Shown here piece after piece: positions 34,732 to 43,983 of a stretch of DNA of 64,000 bases (the stretch's first letter is position 1; every line of letters starts with the position of its first letter). The notes under the pieces are model-generated. The model saw nothing but the letters and a program-made list of their open reading frames with translations, made no database searches and was not told the DNA's origin. Origin of the DNA: Pedobacter psychrotolerans (GTDB lineage Bacteria; Bacteroidota; Bacteroidia; Sphingobacteriales; Sphingobacteriaceae); NCBI RefSeq assembly GCF_004340665.1, contig NZ_SLWO01000005.1, positions 1 to 64,000 on the forward strand, in the 5' to 3' direction. A program made the translations under genes and the position numbers.

Positions 34732-35598
34732 ATGTCAGAAAAAAACTTTTTTGAACCCAAACAAAGCATCAATATAAAGGGAAAGTTAATGGATTTAAGC
34801 TCGCCAAAAGTAATGGCTATTTTAAATGTTACACCCGATTCTTTTTACAGCAATAGCCGTACAAAATCTGTTGATGATGCGTTGGTAAAAACCGAAGCCT
34901 TTTTAAAAGAAGGCGCAACCTTCATCGATATTGGTGGCTACTCATCCAGACCAGGCGCCATTGATATCTCAGAAACTGAAGAATCAGACCGACTGATTCC
35001 GGTGATAGAAAGTCTGGTGAAGGAATTTCCGAAGGTGGTTATCTCAGTTGATACCTTTAGGGCAAAAGTAGCCGAAGAAACCATCCTTGCAGGTGCACAG
35101 ATCATAAATGATATATCAGCAGGAGATTTAGACAACCGTATGTTTGAAACAGTGGCCAGGCTTCAGGTGCCTTATATCATCATGCATATGCAAGGTACGC
35201 CGCAAAATATGCATCAAAATCCAACATACCAAAATGTAACCCTGGATGTGATTGATCACCTGGCTAAAAAGATTGCAGCATTAAAGGCACTTCATGTTCA
35301 CGATGTTATTATGGATCCCGGATTTGGATTTGGTAAAACCATCGAACATAATTATGAATTGCTCCAAAACCTGGATGCCTTCAAAATATTTAAGCTTCCG
35401 GTACTGGTCGGTTTTTCCAGAAAAGGCATGATTTACAAGGCACTTCAATCAACAGCTGCCGAAGCCTTAAATGGAACCACTATTTTAAATACCTTTGCCT
35501 TACAAAAAGGTGCTGGTATCCTGCGTGTTCATGACGTAAGGGAGGCTATGGAATGTGTACAACTGATTTCAAGAATAAATGGCTCATTTGTTCATTAG
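34732..35598 (+). CDS. folP: Dihydropteroate synthase
   Basis: A 288-residue TIM-barrel enzyme from ATG 34732; the longer frame adds 25 non-conserved residues. Signatures in order: VMAILNVTPDSFYSNSR, FIDIGGYSSRPGA, VISVDTFRAKVAE, INDISAG, IMHMQGTPQNM, DPGFGFGKT and VGFSRKGMI. It condenses para-aminobenzoate with 6-hydroxymethyl-dihydropterin diphosphate in folate synthesis and is the sulfonamide target. cdaA follows after 85 bp on the same strand. Confidence 0.97.
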   Translation: MSEKNFFEPKQSINIKGKLMDLSSPKVMAILNVTPDSFYSNSRTKSVDDALVKTEAFLKEGATFIDIGGYSSRPGAIDISETEESDRLIPVIESLVKEFPKVVISVDTFRAKVAEETILAGAQIINDISAGDLDNRMFETVARLQVPYIIMHMQGTPQNMHQNPTYQNVTLDVIDHLAKKIAALKALHVHDVIMDPGFGFGKTIEHNYELLQNLDAFKIFKLPVLVGFSRKGMIYKALQSTAAEALNGTTILNTFALQKGAGILRVHDVREAMECVQLISRINGSFVH

Positions 35599-35683
35599 TT
35601 CAATGCGTTATAAAGGTCAAAATAACTGTTATCAAATCAATTGAAAATTGTAAACTGAAAACGGTTTTGCTATCTTGCCATTA

Positions 35684-36475
35684 ATGAAAGGATTTGATTT
35701 CGATTTTCTTAAAATATCTGTAACCGATGTGGTAGATATTGTGCTGGTGGCACTCTTAATCTATTATGTCTATACCCTGATTCGGAATACACTTGCTGTA
35801 AATCTTCTTGTGGGTATGTTTATCATCACGGTTTTTTACTGGGTGGTAAAAGGCTTGCATATGGAGTTACTGACCACTATCATTGAGAAATTTATGAGCG
35901 TGGGCATTATTGCTTTAATCGTCATCTTCCATCCCGAGATCAGACGTTTTTTGTTAATGATCGGAAAAAATGCATTCCTGCAGAAGAATAAGGCCTGGTG
36001 GGGCTATTTATTTGGAAGAAAGGAAATTGAAAGAAACAACCTGACTCGCATTAAGCCGATTATAGACGCTTGTAAAACAATGAAAAAAACAAGAACAGGT
36101 GCGCTTATTGTATTTGTTAAGTTTTACGACGAACAATTTTTCGCAAATAGTTGCGAGGTGGTAGATGCTAAAATCTCCAAGAGATTATTAGAAAGCATAT
36201 TTCAAAAAAACAGTCCTTTGCATGATGGAGCAGTTGTAATCTCTGAAAATAAAATCAAAAGTGCGAGTTGCATTCTTCCTTTAACTGATAACGATCAGTT
36301 GCCTTCGCAATTTGGATTAAGACATCGGGCGGGTATTGGTGTTTCTGAAACTACAGATGCTGTTGCCGTAATCATCTCTGAAGAAACCGGAGAAATATCT
36401 TATGCCAAACAGGGCAGAGTGAGAATGAATGTTTCGTTTGGAGAGCTGGAGAAATTGCTCAATAAGGATTTTTAA
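35684..36475 (+). CDS. cdaA: Diadenylate cyclase CdaA (c-di-AMP synthase)
   Basis: A 263-residue membrane enzyme starting at ATG 35684 (an in-frame TTG lies three codons before). Three N-terminal transmembrane helices (about 16-85) precede the DisA_N domain. Its catalytic motifs are LHDGAVVI (DGA at 181-183) and GLRHRAGIGVSE (RHR at 213-215). It joins two ATP into cyclic di-AMP, a regulator of potassium and osmotic balance. The folP-cdaA order is, as I recall, frequent in Bacteroidota. Confidence 0.95.
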   Translation: MKGFDFDFLKISVTDVVDIVLVALLIYYVYTLIRNTLAVNLLVGMFIITVFYWVVKGLHMELLTTIIEKFMSVGIIALIVIFHPEIRRFLLMIGKNAFLQKNKAWWGYLFGRKEIERNNLTRIKPIIDACKTMKKTRTGALIVFVKFYDEQFFANSCEVVDAKISKRLLESIFQKNSPLHDGAVVISENKIKSASCILPLTDNDQLPSQFGLRHRAGIGVSETTDAVAVIISEETGEISYAKQGRVRMNVSFGELEKLLNKDF

Positions 36476-36535
36476 TTTGTTTTTAGTTGGTTAGAAATTT
36501 AGAAGACTAAAAAACTAACCAACCAAATCCAAAAA

Positions 36536-36946
36536 CTAGCAGTATTGTTCGAAAGCACCAATCAGGTTATCAGCAATCATTTGAGCTGGTCTGCCTTCAA
36601 TTTGATGACGTTCAATCATGTGCACCAATTTGCCATCTTTAAAAAGTGCCATAGCAGGTGATGATGGAGGGAATGGCATCATATAATTTCTGGCTTGGTC
36701 TACAGCTTCTTTTTCCATACCGGCAAAAACTGTTACCAATTTATCAGGGTGTTTTTCATGCGCTGCTGCTGCTCTTGCTGCCGGACGTGCATTTGCTGCC
36801 GCGCAACCGCATACAGAATTTACAACTACCAATACAGTTCCTTCACCTTTTATAGCCTGATCTACATCTGCTGCATTTTTTAATTCTTCAAAACCAACGT
36901 TGGTTAATTCCTTACGCATTGGTTCTACTAAATATTCTGGATACAT
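36536..36946 (-). CDS. Bacilliredoxin, BrxA/BrxB (YphP/YqiW) family
   Basis: A 136-residue thioredoxin-fold protein from ATG 36946 (MYPEYLVEPMRKEL); the longer frame adds 22 residues that homologues lack. The active site is NSVCGCAAANARP with the CGC motif in place of the CxxC of thioredoxins. FAGMEKEAVDQAR and PPSSPAMALFKDGK complete the family pattern. Bacilliredoxins remove bacillithiol from proteins in Firmicutes; some Bacteroidota also make bacillithiol, but that pathway is not in view. Confidence 0.92.
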   Translation of the reverse strand: MYPEYLVEPMRKELTNVGFEELKNAADVDQAIKGEGTVLVVVNSVCGCAAANARPAARAAAAHEKHPDKLVTVFAGMEKEAVDQARNYMMPFPPSSPAMALFKDGKLVHMIERHQIEGRPAQMIADNLIGAFEQYC

Positions 36947-36980
36947 TATCGTGAGTTTTTTATTTACAATTTGAATAGTA

Positions 36981-36988
36981 CAAAAATA
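36981..36988 (-). promoter_or_regulatory. -7 box TATTTTTG before the bacilliredoxin gene
   Basis: A perfect TAnnTTTG on the minus strand 34 bp upstream of ATG 36946, immediately downstream of a terminator hairpin that closes the preceding minus-strand operon. Confidence 0.5.
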
Positions 36989-36989
36989 A

Positions 36990-37019
36990 CAAAATCGGAT
37001 GGCATGTGTCATCCGATTT
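36990..37019 (-). terminator. Terminator of the 37-40 kb minus-strand operon
   Basis: A perfect 10-bp stem (AAATCGGATG 36992-37001, CATCCGATTT 37010-37019, 8-base loop) is followed on the minus strand by a T-rich stretch. It lies 28 bp past the last gene of the run. Confidence 0.8.
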
Positions 37020-37047
37020 ATATTTTTAAGGTAAAATTAGTAAGCTG

Positions 37048-37521
37048 TTAATGAATTCCTTTGAAGAATTTATCGTAAGCAGCAGGATTTGCAATTGCAC
37101 CTACAATAACTAAAATTACAATTGCGATAAACAATACGCTTAATATCGTGGCAATCATTCCGCAAATTTTACCTGCCTTTGCGTTTTTATAAGATGACTC
37201 AGTATAAAAAGTAGGATTTAGCTGATATTTTTTCATATCGCCAGCACCTAAAACCCAGGCAATAATGCCGAAAATCAAACCAAATATGCCGTAAAAACAG
37301 CAGGCTGGAATTGCAATTATACCTAGTATTAATGAAGCAGTAGCATTAGGAAGGTTTTGCTGCCCCATGCCCATTCCGCCGCCAAACTGCCCAAATGGTG
37401 GAGGTTGTTGAAATGGTGGAGGCGTCGCAAATCCAGTGTTTCCAGCATTGGGTTGTGGTATTTCGTTCTTACTCAGATTAATAGGTTGATTTTCCTGAGG
37501 TTTTTCCTGTTCTTCTGACAT
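37048..37521 (-). CDS. CCC-motif membrane protein
   Basis: A 157-residue protein. The N-terminal 50 residues are proline-, glycine- and glutamine-rich (PPPFQQPPPFGQFGGG). Two transmembrane helices follow: LGIIAIPACCFYGIFGLIFG near 64-84, then after a short polar loop GMIATILSVLFIAIVILVIV near 120-142. This matches the Bacteroidota CCC-motif membrane protein family (here ACC rather than CCC), close to DUF4190. Function unknown. It follows the DUF2752 gene by 4 bp, and the two families often occur together in Bacteroidota. Confidence 0.8.
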   Translation of the reverse strand: MSEEQEKPQENQPINLSKNEIPQPNAGNTGFATPPPFQQPPPFGQFGGGMGMGQQNLPNATASLILGIIAIPACCFYGIFGLIFGIIAWVLGAGDMKKYQLNPTFYTESSYKNAKAGKICGMIATILSVLFIAIVILVIVGAIANPAAYDKFFKGIH

Positions 37522-37525
37522 GGGA

Positions 37526-37849
37526 TTAGATGATAAGTTGATGAGTGTATATTTTATAAATGTAATTGATAAAAATAATTATTGCAATACCTGCAAAAGC
37601 AATTTTGATTATCTGTGCCCCGCTTTTAAAATCTAGCTTAAGATGAAATAAGGTAAAAATTGTTAATAAAATAAGCGGTATTGCAGCTGGGTAAAGTTTG
37701 AAGGATTCAATTAAATTCCCTCTAAACAAGGAAATAACCGATCGCTGGAAGCCACATCCGGGACAGTCAAACCCGAAATGAGATTTAAATGGACAAGCAA
37801 AAAGATGTTGATTCAGCCAGTCTAAAAAACTATGTTGCGGTTGAGCCAT
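37526..37849 (-). CDS. DUF2752 membrane protein
   Basis: A 107-residue protein with the DUF2752 signature CPFKSHFGFDCPGCGFQRSV (about 18-37), a cysteine cluster of unknown use, followed by two hydrophobic helices (about 53-69 and 80-99). Function unknown. Its start lies 20 bases inside the end of the YkvA-like gene and its stop is 4 bp before the CCC-motif gene, so all three are translationally coupled. Confidence 0.85.
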   Translation of the reverse strand: MAQPQHSFLDWLNQHLFACPFKSHFGFDCPGCGFQRSVISLFRGNLIESFKLYPAAIPLILLTIFTLFHLKLDFKSGAQIIKIAFAGIAIIIFINYIYKIYTHQLII

Positions 37850-38264
37850 CTACGTCTTCTATATATTCAATTTGTGCATCTTTCCAGGCTTTGTAATTTT
37901 CAAGATCTTTAACCACTTGCCTGTAAACTAAATTTAATATAAAAATATCATCAATAAAACCCAATACCGGAACAAAATCTGGCACCACATCTATCGGTGA
38001 TAAAAAGTAAACCAAGCCGCCTAAAATGGCTACAATTGAACGCTTAGGAATTTCAGTATAATTTCCGTTAACATAATCTTTTGACACAGCGAACAGCAAT
38101 ACCATTTTTTCCCAAACACCATCCAGCTGTCCTTTATTGCTTACAGCTTTGCCTAATGCATCTTTTATTGTGGTATTGGCTTTGGATTTATCTTTCAGGA
38201 TTACAGTTGCCCTGTTTTCAGATTTCCTGAAAAAATCCAATATTTTTTGTCTGTTCATCTTCAT
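37830..38264 (-). CDS. YkvA-family (DUF1232) membrane protein
   Basis: A 144-residue protein with the DUF1232 motif PKRSIVAILGGLVYFLSPID followed by VVPDFVPVLGFIDDIFIL (about 77-114), a pair of membrane-associated hydrophobic stretches. The N-terminal part is helical and basic. The family is widespread and uncharacterised. It overlaps DUF2752 by 20 bp and follows the YARHG lipoprotein gene by 17 bp. Confidence 0.87.
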   Translation of the reverse strand: MKMNRQKILDFFRKSENRATVILKDKSKANTTIKDALGKAVSNKGQLDGVWEKMVLLFAVSKDYVNGNYTEIPKRSIVAILGGLVYFLSPIDVVPDFVPVLGFIDDIFILNLVYRQVVKDLENYKAWKDAQIEYIEDVDGSTAT

Positions 38265-38281
38265 AACGGATGCTTCACAAA

Positions 38282-39172
38282 TTAACGGCCAAAAGTATCA
38301 TAATTGTCTTCCGCATATTTTGTAAAGCGATCCAATAACTTAACATTTTTGTTTTCAATAGGAGTTAAGTCATTATCTACATTATTTTTAACAGGCACAT
38401 ACCATTCCACAGGATCGAAAAAATTTCTTAATGTCTGCTTTTTGAAAGCATAACCATGACGAGCAAAAATTGTATTTTTTATGATTTGTAGGTCGAGCTT
38501 GCGCAGATTTTTCACATCTTCTTCTTTAAGTAGCATGTTAGATGCGTTTATTTTGAAAATCCCTTCAGATGCACTTCTATAAAAAGTATTGGCGCCCAGA
38601 GAATCTATTGTTCCATCTTCCAGCGTATCTAAGCTTTCTACCATTTTATGATCTGTCCAATCAATATAATCGGCTTCAGTTGGCAACATGAGGTTGGCAT
38701 TATAAACAAAAGCTTTTTTTACTAACTTGAATTCTTTTTTCGGCCATTTAAGGGCTGTCTTATAGGCATTCCATTCCCCGATTAGCGCATCGCCTATAAG
38801 TGTAATTTCAAATTTTCCATCGTATTGATCTGTCCCGGGCTCATCTAAAATGAAAGTGATTTTCCCTCCGTTTTCAGAAATTTTACCCAACAGCGGTCTA
38901 CTGTTTCCAGAAACTATACTTTGAGCAATTACAGTATCTTTGGTAATCTTTTTAATGTTGATATTCAGCTTTTTAACAGCAGCATACGTATCATCTTGAT
39001 ATTCATAATCTTCAGATGCTACAAAATTACCAACCCAAAAACCATAGAGTTCTTTGTGAATTTCCTTTTGAGTTATAGCTACTTTTTTCTGGCTATCCTT
39101 TCCTGTCTTTTTAGTTTCTTTACAGGCCATCATTGAGACGGCGATAAGTAAGAGCATTAGGATTCTTTTCAT
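38282..39172 (-). CDS. YARHG-domain lipoprotein
   Basis: A 296-residue exported lipoprotein with signal MKRILMLLLIAVSMMA followed by the lipidated Cys17. The middle (about 35-150) looks like a beta-rich domain (ITFILDEPGTDQYDGKF, LIGEWNAYKTALKW). The C-terminal YARHG domain shows LDLQIIKNTIFARHGYAFK and FFDPVEWYVP, then the closing LTPIENKN. YARHG domains are extracellular and of unknown function, often near peptidoglycan. It follows the DUF2306 gene by 4 bp. Confidence 0.87.
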   Translation of the reverse strand: MKRILMLLLIAVSMMACKETKKTGKDSQKKVAITQKEIHKELYGFWVGNFVASEDYEYQDDTYAAVKKLNINIKKITKDTVIAQSIVSGNSRPLLGKISENGGKITFILDEPGTDQYDGKFEITLIGDALIGEWNAYKTALKWPKKEFKLVKKAFVYNANLMLPTEADYIDWTDHKMVESLDTLEDGTIDSLGANTFYRSASEGIFKINASNMLLKEEDVKNLRKLDLQIIKNTIFARHGYAFKKQTLRNFFDPVEWYVPVKNNVDNDLTPIENKNVKLLDRFTKYAEDNYDTFGR

Positions 39173-39176
39173 TTGA

Positions 39177-39806
39177 TTATATTATCTTTTTTCTGATTAG
39201 CCATTCGGCGATTAATAAATTAGGGATCCAGCCTAACCATGCAATTACCTGATAAACATCCATGGGCGCCGGGTGGAATAAATATACTAAAATAACTTTC
39301 CAAAGCCTCAACGTGATGGCCGAAGTTGCTAAAGCAAAACTGCGGTACATCATCTTTTTATGGGCTTTAATTTTTCTATTGATAATCAACTGCACGGCTT
39401 TTATGGTAAACCAAAACCACAACGATCCTAAAATGATAAATGAGGTTTTGGCCATTAAGCCACCATTGGCAAAATAACCTATAAAAATCCCAGAGGGTGC
39501 GGCAAATAATAATACAATGCCAACGTATAAATAGCCTAGTACACGATGTACGCTGGGATACTGATTTATAATTTTAGGATTAAACTGAGTAAAACCAGCC
39601 AGTAGAACGAAAATGGCACTGTAAACGTGAATATAAAAAATGGGTAAATAAGCTTTAATACCTGATACTTCCGTTTGTTTAATTTGAAGAAATGCGACTT
39701 CGCTTCCTAAGGGTAGATAGCGCAATGTAATTTGCAACATCAGGATAAAGAAATAGGCAAAGAATAATAGCCAGGCAATATTAGAATAAGCGATTTGTCT
39801 TTTCAA
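39177..39806 (-). CDS. DUF2306 membrane protein
   Basis: A 209-residue protein with about six transmembrane helices. Conserved DUF2306 features are HVYSAIFVLLAGFTQF, HRVLGYLYVG and HKKMMYRSFALATSAITLRLW, with histidines placed as in haem-binding helical bundles, although haem binding is not shown. No upstream ATG exists; TTG 39806 is the probable start. It heads a run of five coupled genes ending at the terminator at 36990-37019. Confidence 0.85.
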   Translation of the reverse strand: MKRQIAYSNIAWLLFFAYFFILMLQITLRYLPLGSEVAFLQIKQTEVSGIKAYLPIFYIHVYSAIFVLLAGFTQFNPKIINQYPSVHRVLGYLYVGIVLLFAAPSGIFIGYFANGGLMAKTSFIILGSLWFWFTIKAVQLIINRKIKAHKKMMYRSFALATSAITLRLWKVILVYLFHPAPMDVYQVIAWLGWIPNLLIAEWLIRKKII

Positions 39807-39874
39807 CTTATTTTTGATTTAGTTATCATTGTTGCCTTTTTAATACAAGCCTATTTTTCATAAGAGTGGATAAA

Positions 39875-41398
39875 TTATGCTGCAGATACACTGATCATGA
39901 TCAAAATATCATCAATATATTTTCTTTCATTGGCCAAGCGCGGAACTTTATGTTGTCCACCCAATTTATCTTTGGCTTTTAACCAATTATAAAAAGTATT
40001 TGCTGGCGCATTATGCACCGTCGGTCTACATAGCGCCATATCTTTAAATCTTTTAGCATCATAATCTGAGTTTACTTCACGCAAGGTATTATCCATTACA
40101 TCAATAAACTTTTCAAAATCATTGGGCTGTTTATCAAATTCGATAATCCACTCATGTCCGCCTGCTTTTTCTCCTTCAAAGTAAATTGGGCCAGCAGTAT
40201 AATCTTTAATCTCTGCACCAGTTTCAAGGCATGCCCGGGTTAAAGCTTGTTCGGCATTATCAATAATCACCTCTTCACCAAAGGCATTGATGAAATGTTT
40301 GGTACGTCCAGTAATTTTAATCCGATAAGGGGAAAGGGAAGTAAATTGAATGGTATCTCCAATCATGTAACGCCATAAACCTCCGTTGGTGGAAATGATG
40401 ATGGCGTAATTTTTATGAAGTTCTACTTCACCCAGTAATAAGGCTTTAGGGTTTTCTTCACCAATATTTTCCATTGGAACAAACTCATAGAAAATACCAT
40501 AATCAAGCATGAGTAGCATTTCATCAGAATTGTCCTGATCCTGAATCCCGAAAAAGCCTTCAGAAGCATTATAAGTTTCCAAATAATACATATCATTAGA
40601 AGGAATGAGTTGCTTAAACTGCTCGCGATAGGGTGCAAAATTTACAGCACCGTGAATATAAACTTCGAGGTTGGGCCAAACCTCTAAAAGGTTGTTCTTT
40701 CCTGTTAGTTCTAAAACCTTTTTAGCGAGAACAATGGTCCAGGTTGGTACGCCTGAAATACTGGTCACGTTTTCCTGAATGGTGGCTTCAGCCATTCGGT
40801 CCATCTTTACCTCATAATTATCCATTAAGGCAATAGACATATCGGGTGTGCGGTAGAACTCGGCCCAGATGGGTAAATTTTTAATTAACACCGCTGATAA
40901 ATCACCATAAAAACAATCTTCATTGAGCTGATTTACCTGATGACTCCCGCCAAGCACCAAACCTTTACCCGTAAACATTTGATTATCTGGACGGTTATTG
41001 CAATAAATGGAAAGCATATCTTTCCCGCCTTTAAAATGGCATTCTTCCAGTGATTCCTTTGAAACAGGTATAAATTTACTTCTATCGCTGGTGGTTCCGG
41101 ATGATTTAGCGAACCATTTAATATCAGATGGCCATAAAATATTTTGTTCGCCGGCCAGCATTCTTTCTATATAAGGCTTAAGGGTATCGTAATTTTGAAT
41201 GGGAACACGTTCCTGATATTGTTGAGGGGTGAGAATACTCTTATAATCATACATTTTACCCCATTCTGTATTCTCTGCACTATCAATCAGGTTATGAAAC
41301 CATTCCTGCTGAACATCATAGGGATATTTCATAAAAAGCTCGATCTGGTGGATCCGCTTTTTCATCAGCCAGGTAAAAATTGAGTTTACAAATGCCAT
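39875..41398 (-). CDS. GH3-family (auxin-responsive-like) adenylating protein
   Basis: A 507-residue member of the GH3 superfamily. The ATP/AMP motif FAKSSGTTSDRSKFIPVS is near 93-110, YNASEGFFGIQDQ is the second core motif, and the C-terminal domain has ITGRTKHFINAFGEEV. Plant GH3 enzymes couple acyl acids to amino acids through acyl-AMP. Bacterial homologues are common in Bacteroidota with unknown substrates. It sits 9 bp downstream of lptB in the same direction, which may be chance. Confidence 0.9.
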   Translation of the reverse strand: MAFVNSIFTWLMKKRIHQIELFMKYPYDVQQEWFHNLIDSAENTEWGKMYDYKSILTPQQYQERVPIQNYDTLKPYIERMLAGEQNILWPSDIKWFAKSSGTTSDRSKFIPVSKESLEECHFKGGKDMLSIYCNNRPDNQMFTGKGLVLGGSHQVNQLNEDCFYGDLSAVLIKNLPIWAEFYRTPDMSIALMDNYEVKMDRMAEATIQENVTSISGVPTWTIVLAKKVLELTGKNNLLEVWPNLEVYIHGAVNFAPYREQFKQLIPSNDMYYLETYNASEGFFGIQDQDNSDEMLLMLDYGIFYEFVPMENIGEENPKALLLGEVELHKNYAIIISTNGGLWRYMIGDTIQFTSLSPYRIKITGRTKHFINAFGEEVIIDNAEQALTRACLETGAEIKDYTAGPIYFEGEKAGGHEWIIEFDKQPNDFEKFIDVMDNTLREVNSDYDAKRFKDMALCRPTVHNAPANTFYNWLKAKDKLGGQHKVPRLANERKYIDDILIMISVSAA

Positions 41399-41407
41399 TG
41401 TCCGTAA

Positions 41408-42148
41408 TTAAATGTCGAATTTTTTACGCTTCAGTACAAAGTTTGAACCCAGATAAACTTTCCTTACCATCTCATTTTCTGCCAGCACTTCGGGAATACC
41501 TTGTTCAAGAATTTTTCCTTCAAAAAGTAAGTATGCCCGATCGGTAATGGAAAGGGTTTCCTGAACATTATGATCGGTAATTAAAATACCAATGTTTTTA
41601 TGCTTAAGTTTTGCAACAATACTTTGAATTTCTTCTACAGCAATAGGATCTACTCCGGCAAAAGGTTCATCTAAAAGAATAAAACTGGGATTTGCCGCCA
41701 GCGCACGGGCAATTTCGGTTCTTCTGCGCTCCCCACCTGATAATAAATCACCTCGGTTTTTACGAACTTTATGTAAACTAAATTCATTGATCAGCTCTTC
41801 CAGCTTATCCTTTTGTTCTTCTTTGGAAAGGCTACTCATCTCCAAAATAGCCAAAATATTATCTTCAACAGTAAGCTTTCTAAATACAGATGCTTCCTGA
41901 GCTAAATAACCAATGCCCTTTTGCGCCCTGCGGTACATGGCATCTTGCGTAATATCTTCTTCTTCTAAAAAAATCCGACCTTCATTAGGCTTAATTAAAC
42001 CCACGATCATGTAAAATGAGGTAGTTTTACCAGCACCATTAGGCCCTAGCAAGCCAACAATTTCTCCCTGACTTACACTAAACGAAACATCATTAACAAC
42101 TGTTCGCTGTTTATATTTTTTAACCAGATTTTCGGCTCTTAATATCAT
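41408..42148 (-). CDS. lptB: LPS export ABC transporter ATP-binding protein LptB
   Basis: A 246-residue ATPase. Walker A is [20 protein letters not shown], the Q-loop [12 protein letters not shown] is LptB-type, the signature is [17 protein letters not shown] and Walker B is [13 protein letters not shown]. It powers LptFG to pull LPS from the inner membrane toward the Lpt bridge. Strongly conserved. Together with the KDO transferase gene it indicates an LPS-bearing outer membrane. Confidence 0.97.
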   Translation of the reverse strand: MILRAENLVKKYKQRTVVNDVSFSVSQGEIVGLLGPNGAGKTTSFYMIVGLIKPNEGRIFLEEEDITQDAMYRRAQKGIGYLAQEASVFRKLTVEDNILAILEMSSLSKEEQKDKLEELINEFSLHKVRKNRGDLLSGGERRRTEIARALAANPSFILLDEPFAGVDPIAVEEIQSIVAKLKHKNIGILITDHNVQETLSITDRAYLLFEGKILEQGIPEVLAENEMVRKVYLGSNFVLKRKKFDI

Positions 42149-42170
42149 ATTTATCTTTATACTCGCCGAT

Positions 42171-42218
42171 TGTCACATTGAGCTTGTCGAAATGTCCTTC
42201 GACAGGCTCAGGATGACA
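42171..42218. repeat. REP-like inverted repeat (GAGCTTGTCGAA family)
   Basis: An imperfect 21-bp inverted repeat (42171-42191 with 42198-42218) with a 6-base loop between lptB and recJ. Core arms are GAGCTTGTCGAA and TTCGACAGGCTC. From memory this kind of palindrome is dispersed in many Bacteroidota genomes. It may double as a weak terminator of recJ. Confidence 0.8.
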
Positions 42219-42229
42219 CCTTTGAAATA

Positions 42230-43930
42230 TTAATTAACTTTTATGCCTTTAACATTAAGTTGCATACGTTTCTTATCTCTCCACACATTTTCTTCAATTG
42301 TATAACAAACAGAAAATGGCACCTTTGGTTGTAAAAGATTTTGAAATTCTGCCAATCCAAATGCAATGCATTCAAAAATAGGCGAATTTTGTTGCTTTAT
42401 GACAATTTTTAAATGATTTGCACCGACAGCCATCGCAGGCCGATCTAAATAAACACCGTGCGAAACGAAAATCGGCGCCATATTTTCTGGTCCGAATGGC
42501 CCCATTTGCGCTAAAACTCTAAAGAATTTACCATCAATCTGACTCAATTCAATTTCAGCATCGATCTTAATCATTGGCGTCAGCAATTCTTCTGTGATGG
42601 AAGCAGAAACAATTTCTTCAAACTTGTCAGCAAAGGCATCAACATTATGCGCCTGCATGGTTAAACCTGCAGCAAATTTATGACCTCCGAATTGATCCAG
42701 GAGATCAGCGCATCCACTCAAAGCTTCGTACAGATCGAACCCAACAACTGAACGGCAGGAACCTGCTACATGTCCGTTGGATTTAGTCAATACAATTGTT
42801 GGGCGATAATATTTTTCTGTCAGCCTTGAAGCTACGATTCCAATCACACCTTTATGCCAGTTTTCATTAAATACAACTGTGGTTTTCCGATTGATCAGGT
42901 GATCACTACTCCCTATTAAATCTAAAGCTTCACGGGTAATGTCCTGATCATAGGTTTTGCGTTCTGTATTTTTAAGATTAATGGACTCACTTTGTTCCAA
43001 TGAATTCCCATCTACCTCACAAAGCAGCATCGCGACTGCGTGCTTCGCATGGTCAATTCTTCCGGCAGCATTAATGCGTGGGCCTAAAGTAAATACCACA
43101 TCAGTAATGGTATAATTTTCTGTTTTTCCCGATACTTCCATTAACGCCCGTAAGCCTTCACATGGATTGGTATTCAGTTTCTTCAATCCATAATAGGCCA
43201 GAATTCTGTTCTCACCAACTACCGGAACAATATCTGCAGCAATACTCACCATTACCAAATCCAGGTATCGGAGATAAATATCTTCAGGTAGATGATGCTT
43301 TTGTGCATAAGCCTGAGCCAGTTTGAAACCGATTCCGCAGCCTGCTAATTCTTTAAAGGGATATTCACAATCATTTCTTTTTGGATCTAAAACGGCAACA
43401 GCTTTAGGAATTTCATCGCCTGGTAAATGGTGATCGCAAATGATAAAATCAATACCAAATGTATTGGCATAGTCTACCTTATCCAGTGATTTAATCCCAC
43501 AATCCAAGGCAATGATCAATGAAAAACCATTTTCATTTGCATAATCAATTCCGGCGGTAGAAATCCCATATCCTTCCAGGTAACGATCGGGTATATAATA
43601 TTCAATGTTTTCTGTAAACTGAGAAAAGAAGCTGTAAGCCAGGGCTACAGAGGTTGTTCCGTCTACATCATAATCACCATAGATCAGGATTTTTTCGTGA
43701 AGGGATAGGGCCTTTTCAATTCTATGAATAGCTAAATCCATATCCTTCATCAGGAAAGGATCGTGAAGGTGAGTCAGCTCCGGTCTGAAAAAGGATTTCG
43801 CCTGATCAAAGTCACAAATGTTTCTTTGTACTAAAATTTGCGCTAATGATCTATCTATATTAAGTTGTTCTGCTATTTTCTTTACCGTGTCATCATTACA
43901 ATTTGATGTCAGCACCCATCTTTTTTCCAT
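42230..43930 (-). CDS. recJ: Single-stranded-DNA-specific exonuclease RecJ
   Basis: A 566-residue DHH-family 5'-3' exonuclease. Motif I is ILIYGDYDVDGTTSVAL, motif II is LIIALDCGIKS, motif III is IICDHHLPGDEIP and the DHHA1 end has DQFGGHKFAAGLTM. The OB-fold domain follows to the C-terminus. It degrades ssDNA during recombination and mismatch repair. Its start is 53 bp from the divergent MBL-fold gene. Confidence 0.97.
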   Translation of the reverse strand: MEKRWVLTSNCNDDTVKKIAEQLNIDRSLAQILVQRNICDFDQAKSFFRPELTHLHDPFLMKDMDLAIHRIEKALSLHEKILIYGDYDVDGTTSVALAYSFFSQFTENIEYYIPDRYLEGYGISTAGIDYANENGFSLIIALDCGIKSLDKVDYANTFGIDFIICDHHLPGDEIPKAVAVLDPKRNDCEYPFKELAGCGIGFKLAQAYAQKHHLPEDIYLRYLDLVMVSIAADIVPVVGENRILAYYGLKKLNTNPCEGLRALMEVSGKTENYTITDVVFTLGPRINAAGRIDHAKHAVAMLLCEVDGNSLEQSESINLKNTERKTYDQDITREALDLIGSSDHLINRKTTVVFNENWHKGVIGIVASRLTEKYYRPTIVLTKSNGHVAGSCRSVVGFDLYEALSGCADLLDQFGGHKFAAGLTMQAHNVDAFADKFEEIVSASITEELLTPMIKIDAEIELSQIDGKFFRVLAQMGPFGPENMAPIFVSHGVYLDRPAMAVGANHLKIVIKQQNSPIFECIAFGLAEFQNLLQPKVPFSVCYTIEENVWRDKKRMQLNVKGIKVN

Positions 43931-43983
43931 TATATTTGTTTCCGAACAGTAAATATACTTTTTTAATTTAAATCTACATTACC

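Noticed and set aside
36485..36524. Terminator between cdaA and the bacilliredoxin gene
   Set aside because: An inverted repeat (TTGGTTAG / CTAACCAA) exists but no T-tract follows on either strand and the loop is long.
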